Shown here one piece after another: positions 1 to 8,821 of a stretch of 18,217 bases of DNA. How positions within the stretch are numbered: position 1 is the stretch's first letter; each line of letters begins with the position of its first letter. The notes under the pieces are model-generated. The model was not told where the DNA came from and made no database searches. It saw only the letters and a list, made by a program, of their open reading frames with translations. The stretch is taken from assembly GCA_002471225.1 (NCBI GenBank), contig DKPO01000017.1, positions 106,812 to 125,028 of the forward strand, given 5' to 3'. The position numbers were made by a program, and so were the translations under genes. Origin of the DNA: Porphyromonadaceae bacterium UBA7332 (GTDB lineage: Bacteria > Bacteroidota > Bacteroidia > Bacteroidales > UBA7332).

Positions 1-248
1 ATGCGCGCTAAGATGATTTTGCGATCTTTTACACTGTTATCCACAGCAAAATACGCTTGAAGATCATCCATAACCGATATTGCATTTTTTGCACCCTCTA
101 TTTTCCAGGGACTATTAAGCGGAGTAACTTTATTGTAGTCTACAATATTTTGAGGAAGAGGGAATAAATTGTTTTTATCGACTTGAGCAAATAGGTTCAA
201 GCTACAGATCAGAGATGCTCCGACTGTCAATTTGGTGATTTTATTCAT
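1..248 (-). CDS. Secreted protein, N-terminal 82 residues only (possible glycoside hydrolase)
   Basis: Reading leftward from an ATG at 248, the frame stays open to the window edge, giving 82 codons without a stop. The first 22 residues form a signal peptide (MNKITK, a hydrophobic stretch, then NLFAQ), so the product is exported. The mature start has an LFPLPQ motif and then an alpha/beta pattern ending KDRKIILAR. This resembles the small N-terminal domain that precedes the catalytic barrel in GH20 and GH84 hexosaminidases; the GH20 protein encoded from 411 starts similarly with LLPYPQ. The similarity is weak and the family is not proven. The gene diverges from the GH20 operon across a 162-bp gap and has its own TATATTTG box at 282-289, so it probably belongs to the same PUL. 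Confidence 0.72.
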   Translation of the reverse strand, partial: MNKITKLTVGASLICSLNLFAQVDKNNLFPLPQNIVDYNKVTPLNSPWKIEGAKNAISVMDDLQAYFAVDNSVKDRKIILAR

Positions 249-281
249 ACGTTATTAGTTAGGATAATAATTGATTCCGTA

Positions 282-289
282 CAAATATA
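282..289 (-). promoter_or_regulatory. Bacteroidetes -7 box TATATTTG for the leftward partial gene
   Basis: The minus strand reads TATATTTG, a perfect match to the Bacteroidetes TAnnTTTG element, 33 nt upstream of the ATG at 248. No convincing -33 TTTG is visible at the expected 19-20 nt spacing. The assignment rests on the -7 box and on its position. Confidence 0.5.
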
Positions 290-366
290 GATATTATTTC
301 GCTAATAATACTATTATTAAGAAAGCGTAACCTGCGGATTTATATGACATTTATATAATTATTTCC

Positions 367-374
367 TATATTTG
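367..374 (+). promoter_or_regulatory. Bacteroidetes -7 box TATATTTG for the GH20-GH36 operon
   Basis: TATATTTG matches TAnnTTTG exactly and ends 36 nt before the GH20 start codon. The -33 region is poor (TATG at 20 nt spacing), as is common for regulated promoters. With the box at 282-289 on the other strand it forms a back-to-back promoter pair in an A/T-rich 162-bp gap. Confidence 0.55.
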
Positions 375-410
375 TGACATTAATGACTTTAAAAGAACCC
401 AATACTACAA

Positions 411-2651
411 ATGAGAACCGTTTTGAATTTACTACTGATTATAGGTAGTTTGTCGTTTTGCAGTTTAACCACAGCACAATCATTGTCGAAATTATTACCT
501 TATCCGCAATCAGTTACAGAGCATAAGGGGATATTTACCGTAAAGAAGAATACAAAATTCTTTACAAATGCATCAGATACAGACCAGCGAATTTATGCAG
601 AGCAGTTGTCGCTTTTCGGAGCTCCCGTTCAGTTTACCGCTAAGATAGGGAAAGCTCAGATTCAATTACTTATTGATCCCTCAATCGGAGATAAGTATGA
701 TGCATATGAGTTAAATGTAACAACAAAGACAATTATCATTAAATCAGCAACTCCGTCCGGACTATTCTATGGCCTTCAGACGTTACGTCAGTTAGCGTAC
801 CAAGAAGGATCAGAATGGCTGATTCCTTCTGTTGAAATAAAAGATCATGCACGATTTGGTTATCGCGGACTTCATCTTGATGTGTCCCGCCATTTCTATC
901 CGGTTGACTTTATTAAGAAGCATCTGGATGCATTGTCATATTATAAATTTAATCGCTTTCACTGGCATTTAACGGATGGTGCAGGATGGCGTTTGCAGAT
1001 AAAAAAATACCCGGAACTGACACAGAAGGGAGCATGGCGTAAATCCCCGGATTGGAAAACCTGGTGGGTAGGTGATCGTAAATATGCAGTAGAAGGTGAG
1101 CCGGATGCATTTGGAGGATACTATACACAGGAAGATGTAAAAGATATCCTTGATTACGCGGCAAAACGCTATATTACAGTTATTCCTGAAATCGAAATGC
1201 CCGGACACTCAGAAGAAGTTTTAGCTGTTTATCCGGAACTTTCTTGTACAGGTGAGCCGTTTAAACACGGTGAGTTTTGCGCAGGTAACGATTCTGTGTT
1301 TCTGTTCTTACAAGATGTTTTGGATGAGGTGATTGCATTATTCCCATCCGAATATATACATATCGGAGGTGATGAAGCTGCTAAAGGAGCCTGGAAGGTA
1401 TGTCCGAAATGTCAGAAAAGAATGAAGGATAATAACCTTGCAGATGTAGAAGAGCTTCAAAGTTATTTTGTTCAGCGCATTGAAAAATATATTAATTCGA
1501 AAGGACGTAAAATGATCGGCTGGGATGAAATTCTTGAAGGAGGATTAAGTAAAACAGCGACTGTTATGTCATGGAGAGGTGAAGAAGGAGGTATCAAAGC
1601 GGCTAAAGCAGGGAATAAAGTCGTTATGACTCCGGGCGAATACTGCTATTTGGATCAATATCAGGAAAATCCGATGATTGAGCCTGAGGCTATCGGAGGA
1701 TATATGCCTTTGAAGAAAGTATACTCGTATGATCCGTTGAATATTGATTTGACAGACGAAGAGAAAAAACTAATCTGGGGTATTCAGGGAAATGTATGGA
1801 CTGAATATATGTCAACAATTCCTCATACAGAGAGTATGATTTACCCTCGTCTTCTTGCATTGAGTGAAGTTGCATGGACGAATCCGGAGATGAAGGATTG
1901 GAAAAGTTTTAAATCCCGTGTTTCAAATAATTATGCATACTTGAAATCAATCGGAATTTCACCGAAACCGATTTCAACAATCATTACTCAGGAGCGTAAA
2001 GTTGACTTAGAAAATAAAATTATCTGGGTAAGCCTGCTTGCAGATATGGATTCTGCTGAAATACGTTATACATTGGATGGCTCTGTGCCGACAATGAATT
2101 CCTTACTTTATGAGGAACCGATTAAATTTACAGCAACATCGGATTTGAAAGCCCAATTATTCAAACATGGCGAAATAGCTTCTGATATTCAGGAATTCCG
2201 TATTGATGTGCATAAAGGTTTGGGTAAACCAATCGAGGTTTCCCGCTTCCTGGATGGTTATAAAGCCGGAGGTAAAACAGCCTTGGTTGATGGTTTGGTT
2301 GGTACCTATAGTTACAAAGATCAATTGTGGCAAGGGTACGTAAAAGGAATTGAATGTGTGGTCGATTTAGGAGAGGTACAGCCAATCCATGAAATCAGAG
2401 CACAATTTATGCAACTTGTCGGTCCGTGGATCTGGTTACCGAAAGAAGTAGAATACTCCGTTTCGGATGATAATGTGAATTTCACACCGGTTGCAACACT
2501 GACACACGATATTCCGTTAGACACGGATACAATGCTTTTTAAAGACTTTACATTTGATGGTAAAACAGAAGGCCGTTATGTGAAGATGAAAGTTAAAGCG
2601 ATTGATAAAGTAGGTGCAGTAATGTTTGTTGATGAATTAATCATCAATTAA
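411..2651 (+). CDS. GH20 beta-N-acetylhexosaminidase with C-terminal accessory domains
   Basis: Predicted exo-enzyme removing terminal beta-linked GlcNAc or GalNAc by substrate-assisted catalysis, in the periplasm or at the cell surface. The 746 residues begin with a signal peptide (1-23, ending TTAQ). Next come a GH20b-like N-domain (about 25-145) and the catalytic barrel (about 148-495) with RGLHLDVSRHFYP, NRFHWHLTDGAGWR, EIEMPGHSEE and the hallmark HIGGDEAAKGAW. In that last motif D321 positions the substrate acetamido group and E322 is the general acid. A chitobiase/hexosaminidase C-terminal-type beta domain follows (about 525-595, IRYTLDGSVPT), then an F5/8 type C (CBM32-like) module (about 605-745). 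It is the first gene of a five-gene operon; the next start lies 32 nt downstream. The family is secure; the choice between GlcNAc, GalNAc and chitobiose is open. Confidence 0.95.
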   Translation: MRTVLNLLLIIGSLSFCSLTTAQSLSKLLPYPQSVTEHKGIFTVKKNTKFFTNASDTDQRIYAEQLSLFGAPVQFTAKIGKAQIQLLIDPSIGDKYDAYELNVTTKTIIIKSATPSGLFYGLQTLRQLAYQEGSEWLIPSVEIKDHARFGYRGLHLDVSRHFYPVDFIKKHLDALSYYKFNRFHWHLTDGAGWRLQIKKYPELTQKGAWRKSPDWKTWWVGDRKYAVEGEPDAFGGYYTQEDVKDILDYAAKRYITVIPEIEMPGHSEEVLAVYPELSCTGEPFKHGEFCAGNDSVFLFLQDVLDEVIALFPSEYIHIGGDEAAKGAWKVCPKCQKRMKDNNLADVEELQSYFVQRIEKYINSKGRKMIGWDEILEGGLSKTATVMSWRGEEGGIKAAKAGNKVVMTPGEYCYLDQYQENPMIEPEAIGGYMPLKKVYSYDPLNIDLTDEEKKLIWGIQGNVWTEYMSTIPHTESMIYPRLLALSEVAWTNPEMKDWKSFKSRVSNNYAYLKSIGISPKPISTIITQERKVDLENKIIWVSLLADMDSAEIRYTLDGSVPTMNSLLYEEPIKFTATSDLKAQLFKHGEIASDIQEFRIDVHKGLGKPIEVSRFLDGYKAGGKTALVDGLVGTYSYKDQLWQGYVKGIECVVDLGEVQPIHEIRAQFMQLVGPWIWLPKEVEYSVSDDNVNFTPVATLTHDIPLDTDTMLFKDFTFDGKTEGRYVKMKVKAIDKVGAVMFVDELIIN

Positions 2652-2683
2652 AAAATCAGTCTTTAAAAACAAAACTTTTTTTG

Positions 2684-4939
2684 ATGAAGTCGAAATTAAT
2701 AGCTTGTGCTTTTATTGCATTGTCCTTAGGAGGATGTAAAACAAAAGAGAATCAGCCAGATGTATTAAAATTTGTCGATCCGTTTATTGGAACAGGTGCT
2801 CACGGGCATACATTTCCGGGTGCAACAAGACCTTTTTCCTTGGTTCAGCTAAGTCCTGATACTCATTTAATGGGGTGGGAAGCAAGTAGCGGATATCATT
2901 CAAATGATTCCCTGATCTATGCTTTTTCTCATACTCACTTAAGTGGAACAGGTATTGGTGATTTGGGAGATGTAGCTTTGTTGCCCTATTCCGGCAATCC
3001 GGACTCTATTCCTGTTGCTAAATTCAGTAAGAATAAGGAGTTTGCTTCTCCGGGTGTTTATAGTGTAACATTGGATAACTTCGGTATTGATGTGGAATTA
3101 ACGTCAACTGAACGCGTTGGTATGCACAAATATTCTTACGCTCAGGGAGCTGAACGAAAGGTAATGCTTAATCTGGCCCATATTCTTCAGGCAAATTGGG
3201 GACACCGTATCCTGAATAACGAAGTAGATGTTGTTTCTACTGAAAAAATAACCGGAACCATCGTTACACGAGGTTGGGCTCATCATCAGACAATATCTTA
3301 TGTGATCCTGTTTTCTGAACCATTTACATCTGCCCGATTTGCAGAAAATGGGAAAACAGAAACAATCGCAGCTCCTTTTAAAAATGATAGTACTATTCAA
3401 TCTCAATTGTATTTCTCGTTTGCAGACTCAGATAAACCTCTTTTCGTAAAAGTGGCTATCTCACCGGTTGACGTAGAAGGAGCCGAAAAGAATATGGCAG
3501 CTGAACTTCCGGGATGGGATTTTGATGCAGTAAAAGCTCAATCTCAAAATATCTGGAGAGATCAGTTGGCAAACGTATCTATTACAACACAGGATACAAC
3601 AGTGTTGAAAAACTTTTATACGGCTTTATATCATACAATGGTTGCTCCGATCTTATGGCAAGATGTTGATGGTCGTTACAAAGGGATGGATAAAGAAATT
3701 CATCAGGCAGCTCCGGGATATGTTAATTATACGGCATTCTCTCTTTGGGATACTTTCCGTACTTTACACCCATGGATGTCAATCTACAATCCGGAGAAAG
3801 CAAAACAATTCGGAGATGTGTTGGTACAAGGTTATAAAGAAGGAACAATTCTACCTAAATGGCCATTAGCATCTAACTATACAGGTTGTATGGTAGGATA
3901 TCCTGCAGTTGCGGTATTAGCCGATTTGGCAGCTAAAGGAATGGTTGATCAGGCTGATCTGAATCTATGGAAAGAAGCAGGGGTTAACTCTTCGGTTTAC
4001 CGTGCTGATCTGGCAGAGAAATTTAAAGGAACACGTGAATTGGATATGATTACAAAACATATCTATTTCAAAGAGAAATATGGTTTCGTACCGGCTGACT
4101 CTATATCAGAATCAGTTTCATGGGGAGTTGAGATGGCTTACTATGATTGGTGTATCGCTAAATTAGCAGAATTAGCAGGCGATACAGCTGTAGCAAAAGC
4201 TTATTACAAAAAAGGAGATTATTATAAACGTTATCTGGATCCTGAAACAGGTCTGATGCGCGGAGTTATGGGTGATGGCAAATTCAGAACGCCATTTAAT
4301 CCATTTTATTCAGCTCATATGGAAAGCGATTATGTAGAAGGAACTGCATTCCAATGGTCTTATTTCTTCCCTCACGCAGTTAATGGTTATATTGAAACTG
4401 TCGGAGGAAAAAATATTCTGGAAACACGTTTAGATTCTTTATTTACAGCATCCTCTCATGTTGATGGAGAAACAGCTTCTGCTGATATTACAGGATTAAT
4501 AGGTCAGTATGCACATGGTAACGAGCCAAGTCATCATATTGCTTATTTATATAACTGGACAGATAACCCGTCTAAAGGTCAGGAAAAATTAGACTTCGTT
4601 ATGAAGAACTTCTATACACCGGCAGAAGATGGCATTATCGGAAATGAAGATTGCGGACAAATGTCTGCCTGGTATGTAATGTCAGCTTTAGGCTTCTATC
4701 AGGTTTGTCCGGGTGAACCTGTTTATACGGTTGGTCGTCCGATTGTAGATGATGCAAAAATTCAACTGCAGAACGGGAAAACGTTTGAGATCTTAGTACT
4801 GAATAATTCAGCTGACAACAAGTATGTACAGCAAGTTGAATTAAACGGTAAGGTTTTGGATGATTTATTCTTCACACATGATGATATTATGAATGGAGGT
4901 AAATTGACTATAACAATGGGAGCTACTCCTAAGAATTAA
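2684..4939 (+). CDS. GH92 calcium-dependent alpha-mannosidase, predicted lipoprotein
   Basis: Predicted inverting exo-alpha-mannosidase of family GH92, which trims N-glycan or other alpha-mannans. A TTG at 2681 directly precedes the ATG; I use the ATG at 2684 (751 residues) because it gives a compact lipoprotein signal with lipobox LGGC (Cys18), implying membrane anchoring. GH92 signatures run end to end: DPFIGTGAHGHTFPGATRPF near the N-terminus, SGTGIGDLGDVALLP, the WDTFR segment, EGTAFQWSYFFP (E552, candidate catalytic acid), HGNEPSHHIAYLYN (611-624) and GNEDCGQMSAWYVMSALGFY (653-672), which holds the acidic residues implicated in base catalysis and calcium binding. The length is normal. 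Linkage specificity (alpha-1,2, 1,3, 1,4 or 1,6) cannot be read from sequence alone. It is the second gene of the operon, 24 bp before the next start. Confidence 0.93.
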   Translation: MKSKLIACAFIALSLGGCKTKENQPDVLKFVDPFIGTGAHGHTFPGATRPFSLVQLSPDTHLMGWEASSGYHSNDSLIYAFSHTHLSGTGIGDLGDVALLPYSGNPDSIPVAKFSKNKEFASPGVYSVTLDNFGIDVELTSTERVGMHKYSYAQGAERKVMLNLAHILQANWGHRILNNEVDVVSTEKITGTIVTRGWAHHQTISYVILFSEPFTSARFAENGKTETIAAPFKNDSTIQSQLYFSFADSDKPLFVKVAISPVDVEGAEKNMAAELPGWDFDAVKAQSQNIWRDQLANVSITTQDTTVLKNFYTALYHTMVAPILWQDVDGRYKGMDKEIHQAAPGYVNYTAFSLWDTFRTLHPWMSIYNPEKAKQFGDVLVQGYKEGTILPKWPLASNYTGCMVGYPAVAVLADLAAKGMVDQADLNLWKEAGVNSSVYRADLAEKFKGTRELDMITKHIYFKEKYGFVPADSISESVSWGVEMAYYDWCIAKLAELAGDTAVAKAYYKKGDYYKRYLDPETGLMRGVMGDGKFRTPFNPFYSAHMESDYVEGTAFQWSYFFPHAVNGYIETVGGKNILETRLDSLFTASSHVDGETASADITGLIGQYAHGNEPSHHIAYLYNWTDNPSKGQEKLDFVMKNFYTPAEDGIIGNEDCGQMSAWYVMSALGFYQVCPGEPVYTVGRPIVDDAKIQLQNGKTFEILVLNNSADNKYVQQVELNGKVLDDLFFTHDDIMNGGKLTITMGATPKN

Positions 4940-4963
4940 GAAACACGCTAACTAATTCAGTTT

Positions 4964-7207
4964 ATGAAATTATTAAATAAAGGATTTGCCTTGGCTTTGT
5001 CGCTTTTTGCTCTTATCGGAGCAAAAGCACAAGAGCCGGTAGATTATGTTAATCCGTTTATCGGAACAACCAATTACGGAACGACGAATCCGGGAGCTAT
5101 TTGTCCTAACGGACTGATGTCGGTAGTTCCTTTTAATGTAATGGGCTCTTCCGAAAATCGCTTTGATAAAGATAAGCAATGGTGGTCTACTCCTTATGAG
5201 TACACCAATAAATTCTTCACAGGTTACTCTCATGTTAACCTGAGCGGAGTGGGATGTCCGGATATGGGATCTCTTTTATTGATGGCTACATCAGGCGACT
5301 TAGAAGTTGATTATACAAAATACGGAAGTGCATATGATCAGGAAAGTGCGACTCCGGGTTATTATACTAACTTTTTGACAAAGTATGGTATTAAAACGGA
5401 AGTATCGGCAACACCACGCACAGGGATTACACGTTTCACGTTTCCTGCCGGTCAGGGTAATATTCTCCTGAACTTAGGAGAAGGTCTGACTAACGAAACG
5501 GGAGCTTATATGCGTAGAGTGAGTGATACAGAGGTAGAAGGAATGAAACTTTTGGGATCATTTTGTTATAATCCGCAGGCTGTATTTCCTATCTATTTTG
5601 TAATGAAGGTGAGTAAGAAACCTAATCAGGTAGGCTACTGGAAAATGCAACGTCCTATGACGGGAGTAGAAGCTGAATGGGATAAAGATAACGGCCAGTA
5701 TAAGTTGTATACGAAATATGCTAAAGATATCGCAGGAGATGATATCGGATGTTATTTTAGTTATGATACAACAGCCGGAGAAGTTATCGAAGTTCAGATG
5801 GGTGTATCTTTTGTAAGTATCGAAAATGCTCGTGAAAACTTACGCAAGGAACAGCCTGCATTTGATTTTGAGAAAACAAAAGCAGAAGCACGCAAAAAAT
5901 GGAATGATGATTTGTCCCGTATTATGGTAGAAGGAGGAACGGATGATGAGAAAACTATTTTCTATACGGCCTTATACCATATGTTAATCCACCCTAATAT
6001 TTTACAGGATGTGAACGGACAATATCCGGCAATGGAAACAGGCGAAATTCTTTCAACAAAAGGAGATCGTTATACAGTTTTCTCATTATGGGATACATAT
6101 CGAAATGTACATCAGTTATTGACACTTGTATATCCTGAGAAACAGGAGCAAATGTTGAACACAATGCTTGATATGTACAGAGAACACGGCTGGTTTCCTA
6201 AATGGGAACTGTTCGGACGTGAAACATTGACTATGGAGGGTGATCCGAGTATTCCTGTAATCGTTGATTCATGGATGAAAGGGTTACGTAACTTTGATAT
6301 CAACCTGGCTTATGAAGGTATGTATAAATCAGCTACAGCACCAGGAAAAGATAACCTGATGCGTCCTGATAATGATGATTATACCGGATTAGGTTATGTG
6401 GCACTTCGCGAACCGTACGATAACTCTGTATCTCATGCATTAGAGTATTACATTGCTGATCACTCATTAAGTCAGCTAGCTGAAGCTTTAGGTAAAAAAG
6501 AAGATGCTAAGTTATTTAAGGAGCGTTCTTTGAATTATAAGAACTATTATTGTAAAGAATTTGGTACATTGCGTCCGAAATTACCGGATGGTAAGTTTTA
6601 TGGACCTTTTAATCCGAAGCAAGGAGAAAACTTTGAACCGAGTCCGGGCTTCCATGAAGGAAACTCATGGAATTATACGTTCTATGTTCCTCATGATGTC
6701 TATGGTTTAGCTAAGCTAATGGGAGGTAAGAAGAACTTCGTAAATAAACTGCAAATGGTTTTTGACGAGAATCTTTATGATCCGGCTAATGAACCGGATA
6801 TCGCTTATCCTTATTTATTCAGCTACTTCAAGGGTGAAGAGTGGAGAACGCAAAAAGAGGTAACACGTCTTCTAAAAGAGTATTTCAAGAATAATCCGAA
6901 AGGAATACCGGGAAATGATGATACCGGGACAATGTCAGCATGGGCATTATTTAGTATGATGGGATTCTATCCTGACTGTCCGGGTTCACCTGAATATACT
7001 TTGACAACACCGACTTTCGATAAAGTAACGATCAAGCTTGATAAAAAATATTATAAGAATGATGAGTTAATTATCGAGACTAAGCGAAATAATCCTTCAG
7101 ATATTTATATCAAGGACATGAAACTGGATGGGAAACCATTGAAAAAATACAGAATTGATCACAAAGATTTAGTTGAAGGTAATAAACTGACCTTTGAGCT
7201 TAAATAA
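4964..7207 (+). CDS. GH92 calcium-dependent alpha-mannosidase, signal peptidase I type
   Basis: Second GH92 exo-alpha-mannosidase of the operon (747 residues). It has a cleavable signal peptide (1-22, ALIGAKA then QE) and no lipobox, so it is probably soluble in the periplasm, unlike its neighbour. Family motifs are YVNPFIGTTNYGTTNPGAIC, GYSHVNLSGVGCPDMGSLLL, FSLWDTYR, FHEGNSWNYTFYVPHD (E565, candidate acid), ANEPDIAYPYLFSY (608-621) and GNDDTGTMSAWALFSMMGFY (650-669). The NEPD-type segment differs clearly from the NEPSHH segment of the upstream paralogue, and overall identity looks low, so the two probably belong to different GH92 subgroups with different linkage preferences (inference). A strong hairpin starts 11 nt after its stop codon. 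Confidence 0.93.
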   Translation: MKLLNKGFALALSLFALIGAKAQEPVDYVNPFIGTTNYGTTNPGAICPNGLMSVVPFNVMGSSENRFDKDKQWWSTPYEYTNKFFTGYSHVNLSGVGCPDMGSLLLMATSGDLEVDYTKYGSAYDQESATPGYYTNFLTKYGIKTEVSATPRTGITRFTFPAGQGNILLNLGEGLTNETGAYMRRVSDTEVEGMKLLGSFCYNPQAVFPIYFVMKVSKKPNQVGYWKMQRPMTGVEAEWDKDNGQYKLYTKYAKDIAGDDIGCYFSYDTTAGEVIEVQMGVSFVSIENARENLRKEQPAFDFEKTKAEARKKWNDDLSRIMVEGGTDDEKTIFYTALYHMLIHPNILQDVNGQYPAMETGEILSTKGDRYTVFSLWDTYRNVHQLLTLVYPEKQEQMLNTMLDMYREHGWFPKWELFGRETLTMEGDPSIPVIVDSWMKGLRNFDINLAYEGMYKSATAPGKDNLMRPDNDDYTGLGYVALREPYDNSVSHALEYYIADHSLSQLAEALGKKEDAKLFKERSLNYKNYYCKEFGTLRPKLPDGKFYGPFNPKQGENFEPSPGFHEGNSWNYTFYVPHDVYGLAKLMGGKKNFVNKLQMVFDENLYDPANEPDIAYPYLFSYFKGEEWRTQKEVTRLLKEYFKNNPKGIPGNDDTGTMSAWALFSMMGFYPDCPGSPEYTLTTPTFDKVTIKLDKKYYKNDELIIETKRNNPSDIYIKDMKLDGKPLKKYRIDHKDLVEGNKLTFELK

Positions 7208-7217
7208 TAATTCGTTT

Positions 7218-7251
7218 GTAAGCGTACTGGTCTTCGGACCGGTACGCTTAC
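7218..7251 (+). terminator. Intra-operon hairpin with UUCG tetraloop after the second GH92
   Basis: Two 15-nt arms (7218-7232 and 7237-7251) pair throughout with a single G-U wobble and enclose TTCG in a C(UUCG)G context, an exceptionally stable tetraloop. The tract behind it is only TTCGATTTTG, a weak U-run. It could be an attenuating or partial terminator, or a 3' stabiliser giving the upstream genes higher mRNA levels than the sulfatase and GH36 genes. I see no good -7 box between it and the ATG at 7290, which argues against a clean operon boundary. Confidence 0.7.
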
Positions 7252-7289
7252 TTCGATTTTGAACAGAATAATCTTATATAAAATCTATA

Positions 7290-8804
7290 ATGAAAACCAG
7301 AGTACAATTATTATTAACCGGACTATCCGTCTTGCCTGCATTGACCATGGCATCCGCAAAAAACGAAAAACCGCATATTATACTTATTATGACAGATCAG
7401 CATCGGTTTGATGCGCTGGGATGTATAGAAGGTTCTCCTGTAATTTCTCCGAATATTGATGCATTAGCAAAAGATGGAAATCTTTTCTGTAATGCTTATT
7501 CTTCTTCACCAAGCAGTACTCCTGCTCGGGCAGGATTGCTTACTGGTATGTCTCCCTGGAAACACGGAATGCTCGGGTATGGGAAAGTAGCAGAAAAGTA
7601 TCCTTATGAGTTGCCGCAAATGTTGAGAGATTTGGGCTATATGACTATGGGTATCGGTAAGATGCATTATCATCCTCAAACTGCTTTACATGGTTTTCAT
7701 ACAACGATACTGGATGAAAGTGGAAGGAGAGAAGCGCCTTATTTTATAAGCGATTACCATAAATGGTTTTATACAAATGCTTTCGGTGAGAATCCCGATA
7801 AAACAGGTATTGGATGGAATGACCATGGAAATAAACCATATCAGTTAGACGAGAGACTTCATCCGACTAAATGGACTGGTGATGTCGCTGTATCAGCCAT
7901 TGAAAACTATCAATCCGATCAGCCTCTTTTTCTGAAAATCTCTTTTGCAAGACCTCATAGTCCATATGATGCACCTCAAAGATTGCTGGATCGATACAGT
8001 AACACAATAATACCAGCTCCTGCAAAAGGAGAATGGAGTAAGAGTATCGGAGCAAATCTGACAGATCCGGCCAAAAATCCGGAGGCAGCATTCGGAAACT
8101 TCGGAGATGCTTACGCGAAGAAATCACGACGAAACTATTATGCCTCTATAACCTTTATTGATGAGCAGGTCGGACGTATCATAGAAGAGTTAAAGGCAAA
8201 AGGAATGTATGAGAATGCACTGATATGTTTTGTTTCTGATCATGGAGATATGATGGGTGATCATAATCACTGGCGTAAAACCTATGCCTATGAAGGATCT
8301 GCAGCAATCCCATTTATCGTAAAAATGCCGAAATCAGTAGAAATGCAAATAGAAAAAGGAGAAGTATTGGATTATCCGGTTGAACTAAGGGATTTATTGC
8401 CGACTTTCCTGGATGTGAATAACTTTGCGAAGCCGGAAGCCATGGATGGTCTGTCATTGCTGCCTCTTTTGACGAGTAAGTCACCTCAGTGGCGTAAATG
8501 GCTGGATCTTGAGCATGCTACTTGTTATAAAAATGAGAATTACTGGTGTGCTTTGACCGATGGCAAACTAAAATACATCTGGTTTATGTACACAGGCGAA
8601 GAACAACTTTTCGACTTAGACAAAGATCCGTACGAATCAGAGAATCTTATCGGAAATACGAAATATACCAAGATTACAAAAGAAATGCGAGAAGCCATGA
8701 AAAGTCATTTAGAAGAGCGGGGAGAAGAGTGGGTGAAGGATAATAAACTGGTGAAACGTAACACAACGCTTTTGTATAGTCCCAATTATCCTGAAAACAA
8801 ATAA
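7290..8804 (+). CDS. S1-family sulfatase, serine-type formylglycine site
   Basis: Predicted exported sulfatase (504 residues) that removes sulfate from carbohydrate. A signal peptide covers about 1-23 (ALTMASA then KNE). The alkaline-phosphatase-fold core shows a metal-binding start IILIMTDQHRF (D36) and the maturation motif S76-T-P-A-R80 followed by AGLLTG. Here S76 must be oxidised to formylglycine; the serine form is normally handled by the radical-SAM enzyme anSME, which is not in this window. SDHGDMMGDHNHWRK (D317, H318, K330) supplies metal and substrate ligands. S1 sulfatases are common in PULs for host or algal sulfated glycans; the neighbouring GH20, GH92 and GH36 genes suggest a sulfated glycoprotein glycan. 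The S1 subfamily and the position attacked (for example Gal-3S, Gal-6S or GlcNAc-6S) cannot be assigned here. It is the fourth gene of the operon. Confidence 0.92.
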   Translation: MKTRVQLLLTGLSVLPALTMASAKNEKPHIILIMTDQHRFDALGCIEGSPVISPNIDALAKDGNLFCNAYSSSPSSTPARAGLLTGMSPWKHGMLGYGKVAEKYPYELPQMLRDLGYMTMGIGKMHYHPQTALHGFHTTILDESGRREAPYFISDYHKWFYTNAFGENPDKTGIGWNDHGNKPYQLDERLHPTKWTGDVAVSAIENYQSDQPLFLKISFARPHSPYDAPQRLLDRYSNTIIPAPAKGEWSKSIGANLTDPAKNPEAAFGNFGDAYAKKSRRNYYASITFIDEQVGRIIEELKAKGMYENALICFVSDHGDMMGDHNHWRKTYAYEGSAAIPFIVKMPKSVEMQIEKGEVLDYPVELRDLLPTFLDVNNFAKPEAMDGLSLLPLLTSKSPQWRKWLDLEHATCYKNENYWCALTDGKLKYIWFMYTGEEQLFDLDKDPYESENLIGNTKYTKITKEMREAMKSHLEERGEEWVKDNKLVKRNTTLLYSPNYPENK

Positions 8805-8821
8805 CACTAATAACCCGATTA

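Noticed and set aside
2681..2683. TTG one codon upstream of the first GH92 ATG as the start
   Set aside because: The adjacent ATG gives the same lipoprotein signal and is the stronger start codon.
3642..3869. Second open frame inside the first GH92 gene
   Set aside because: It is a shadow frame within a gene that has full family motifs; no independent signals.
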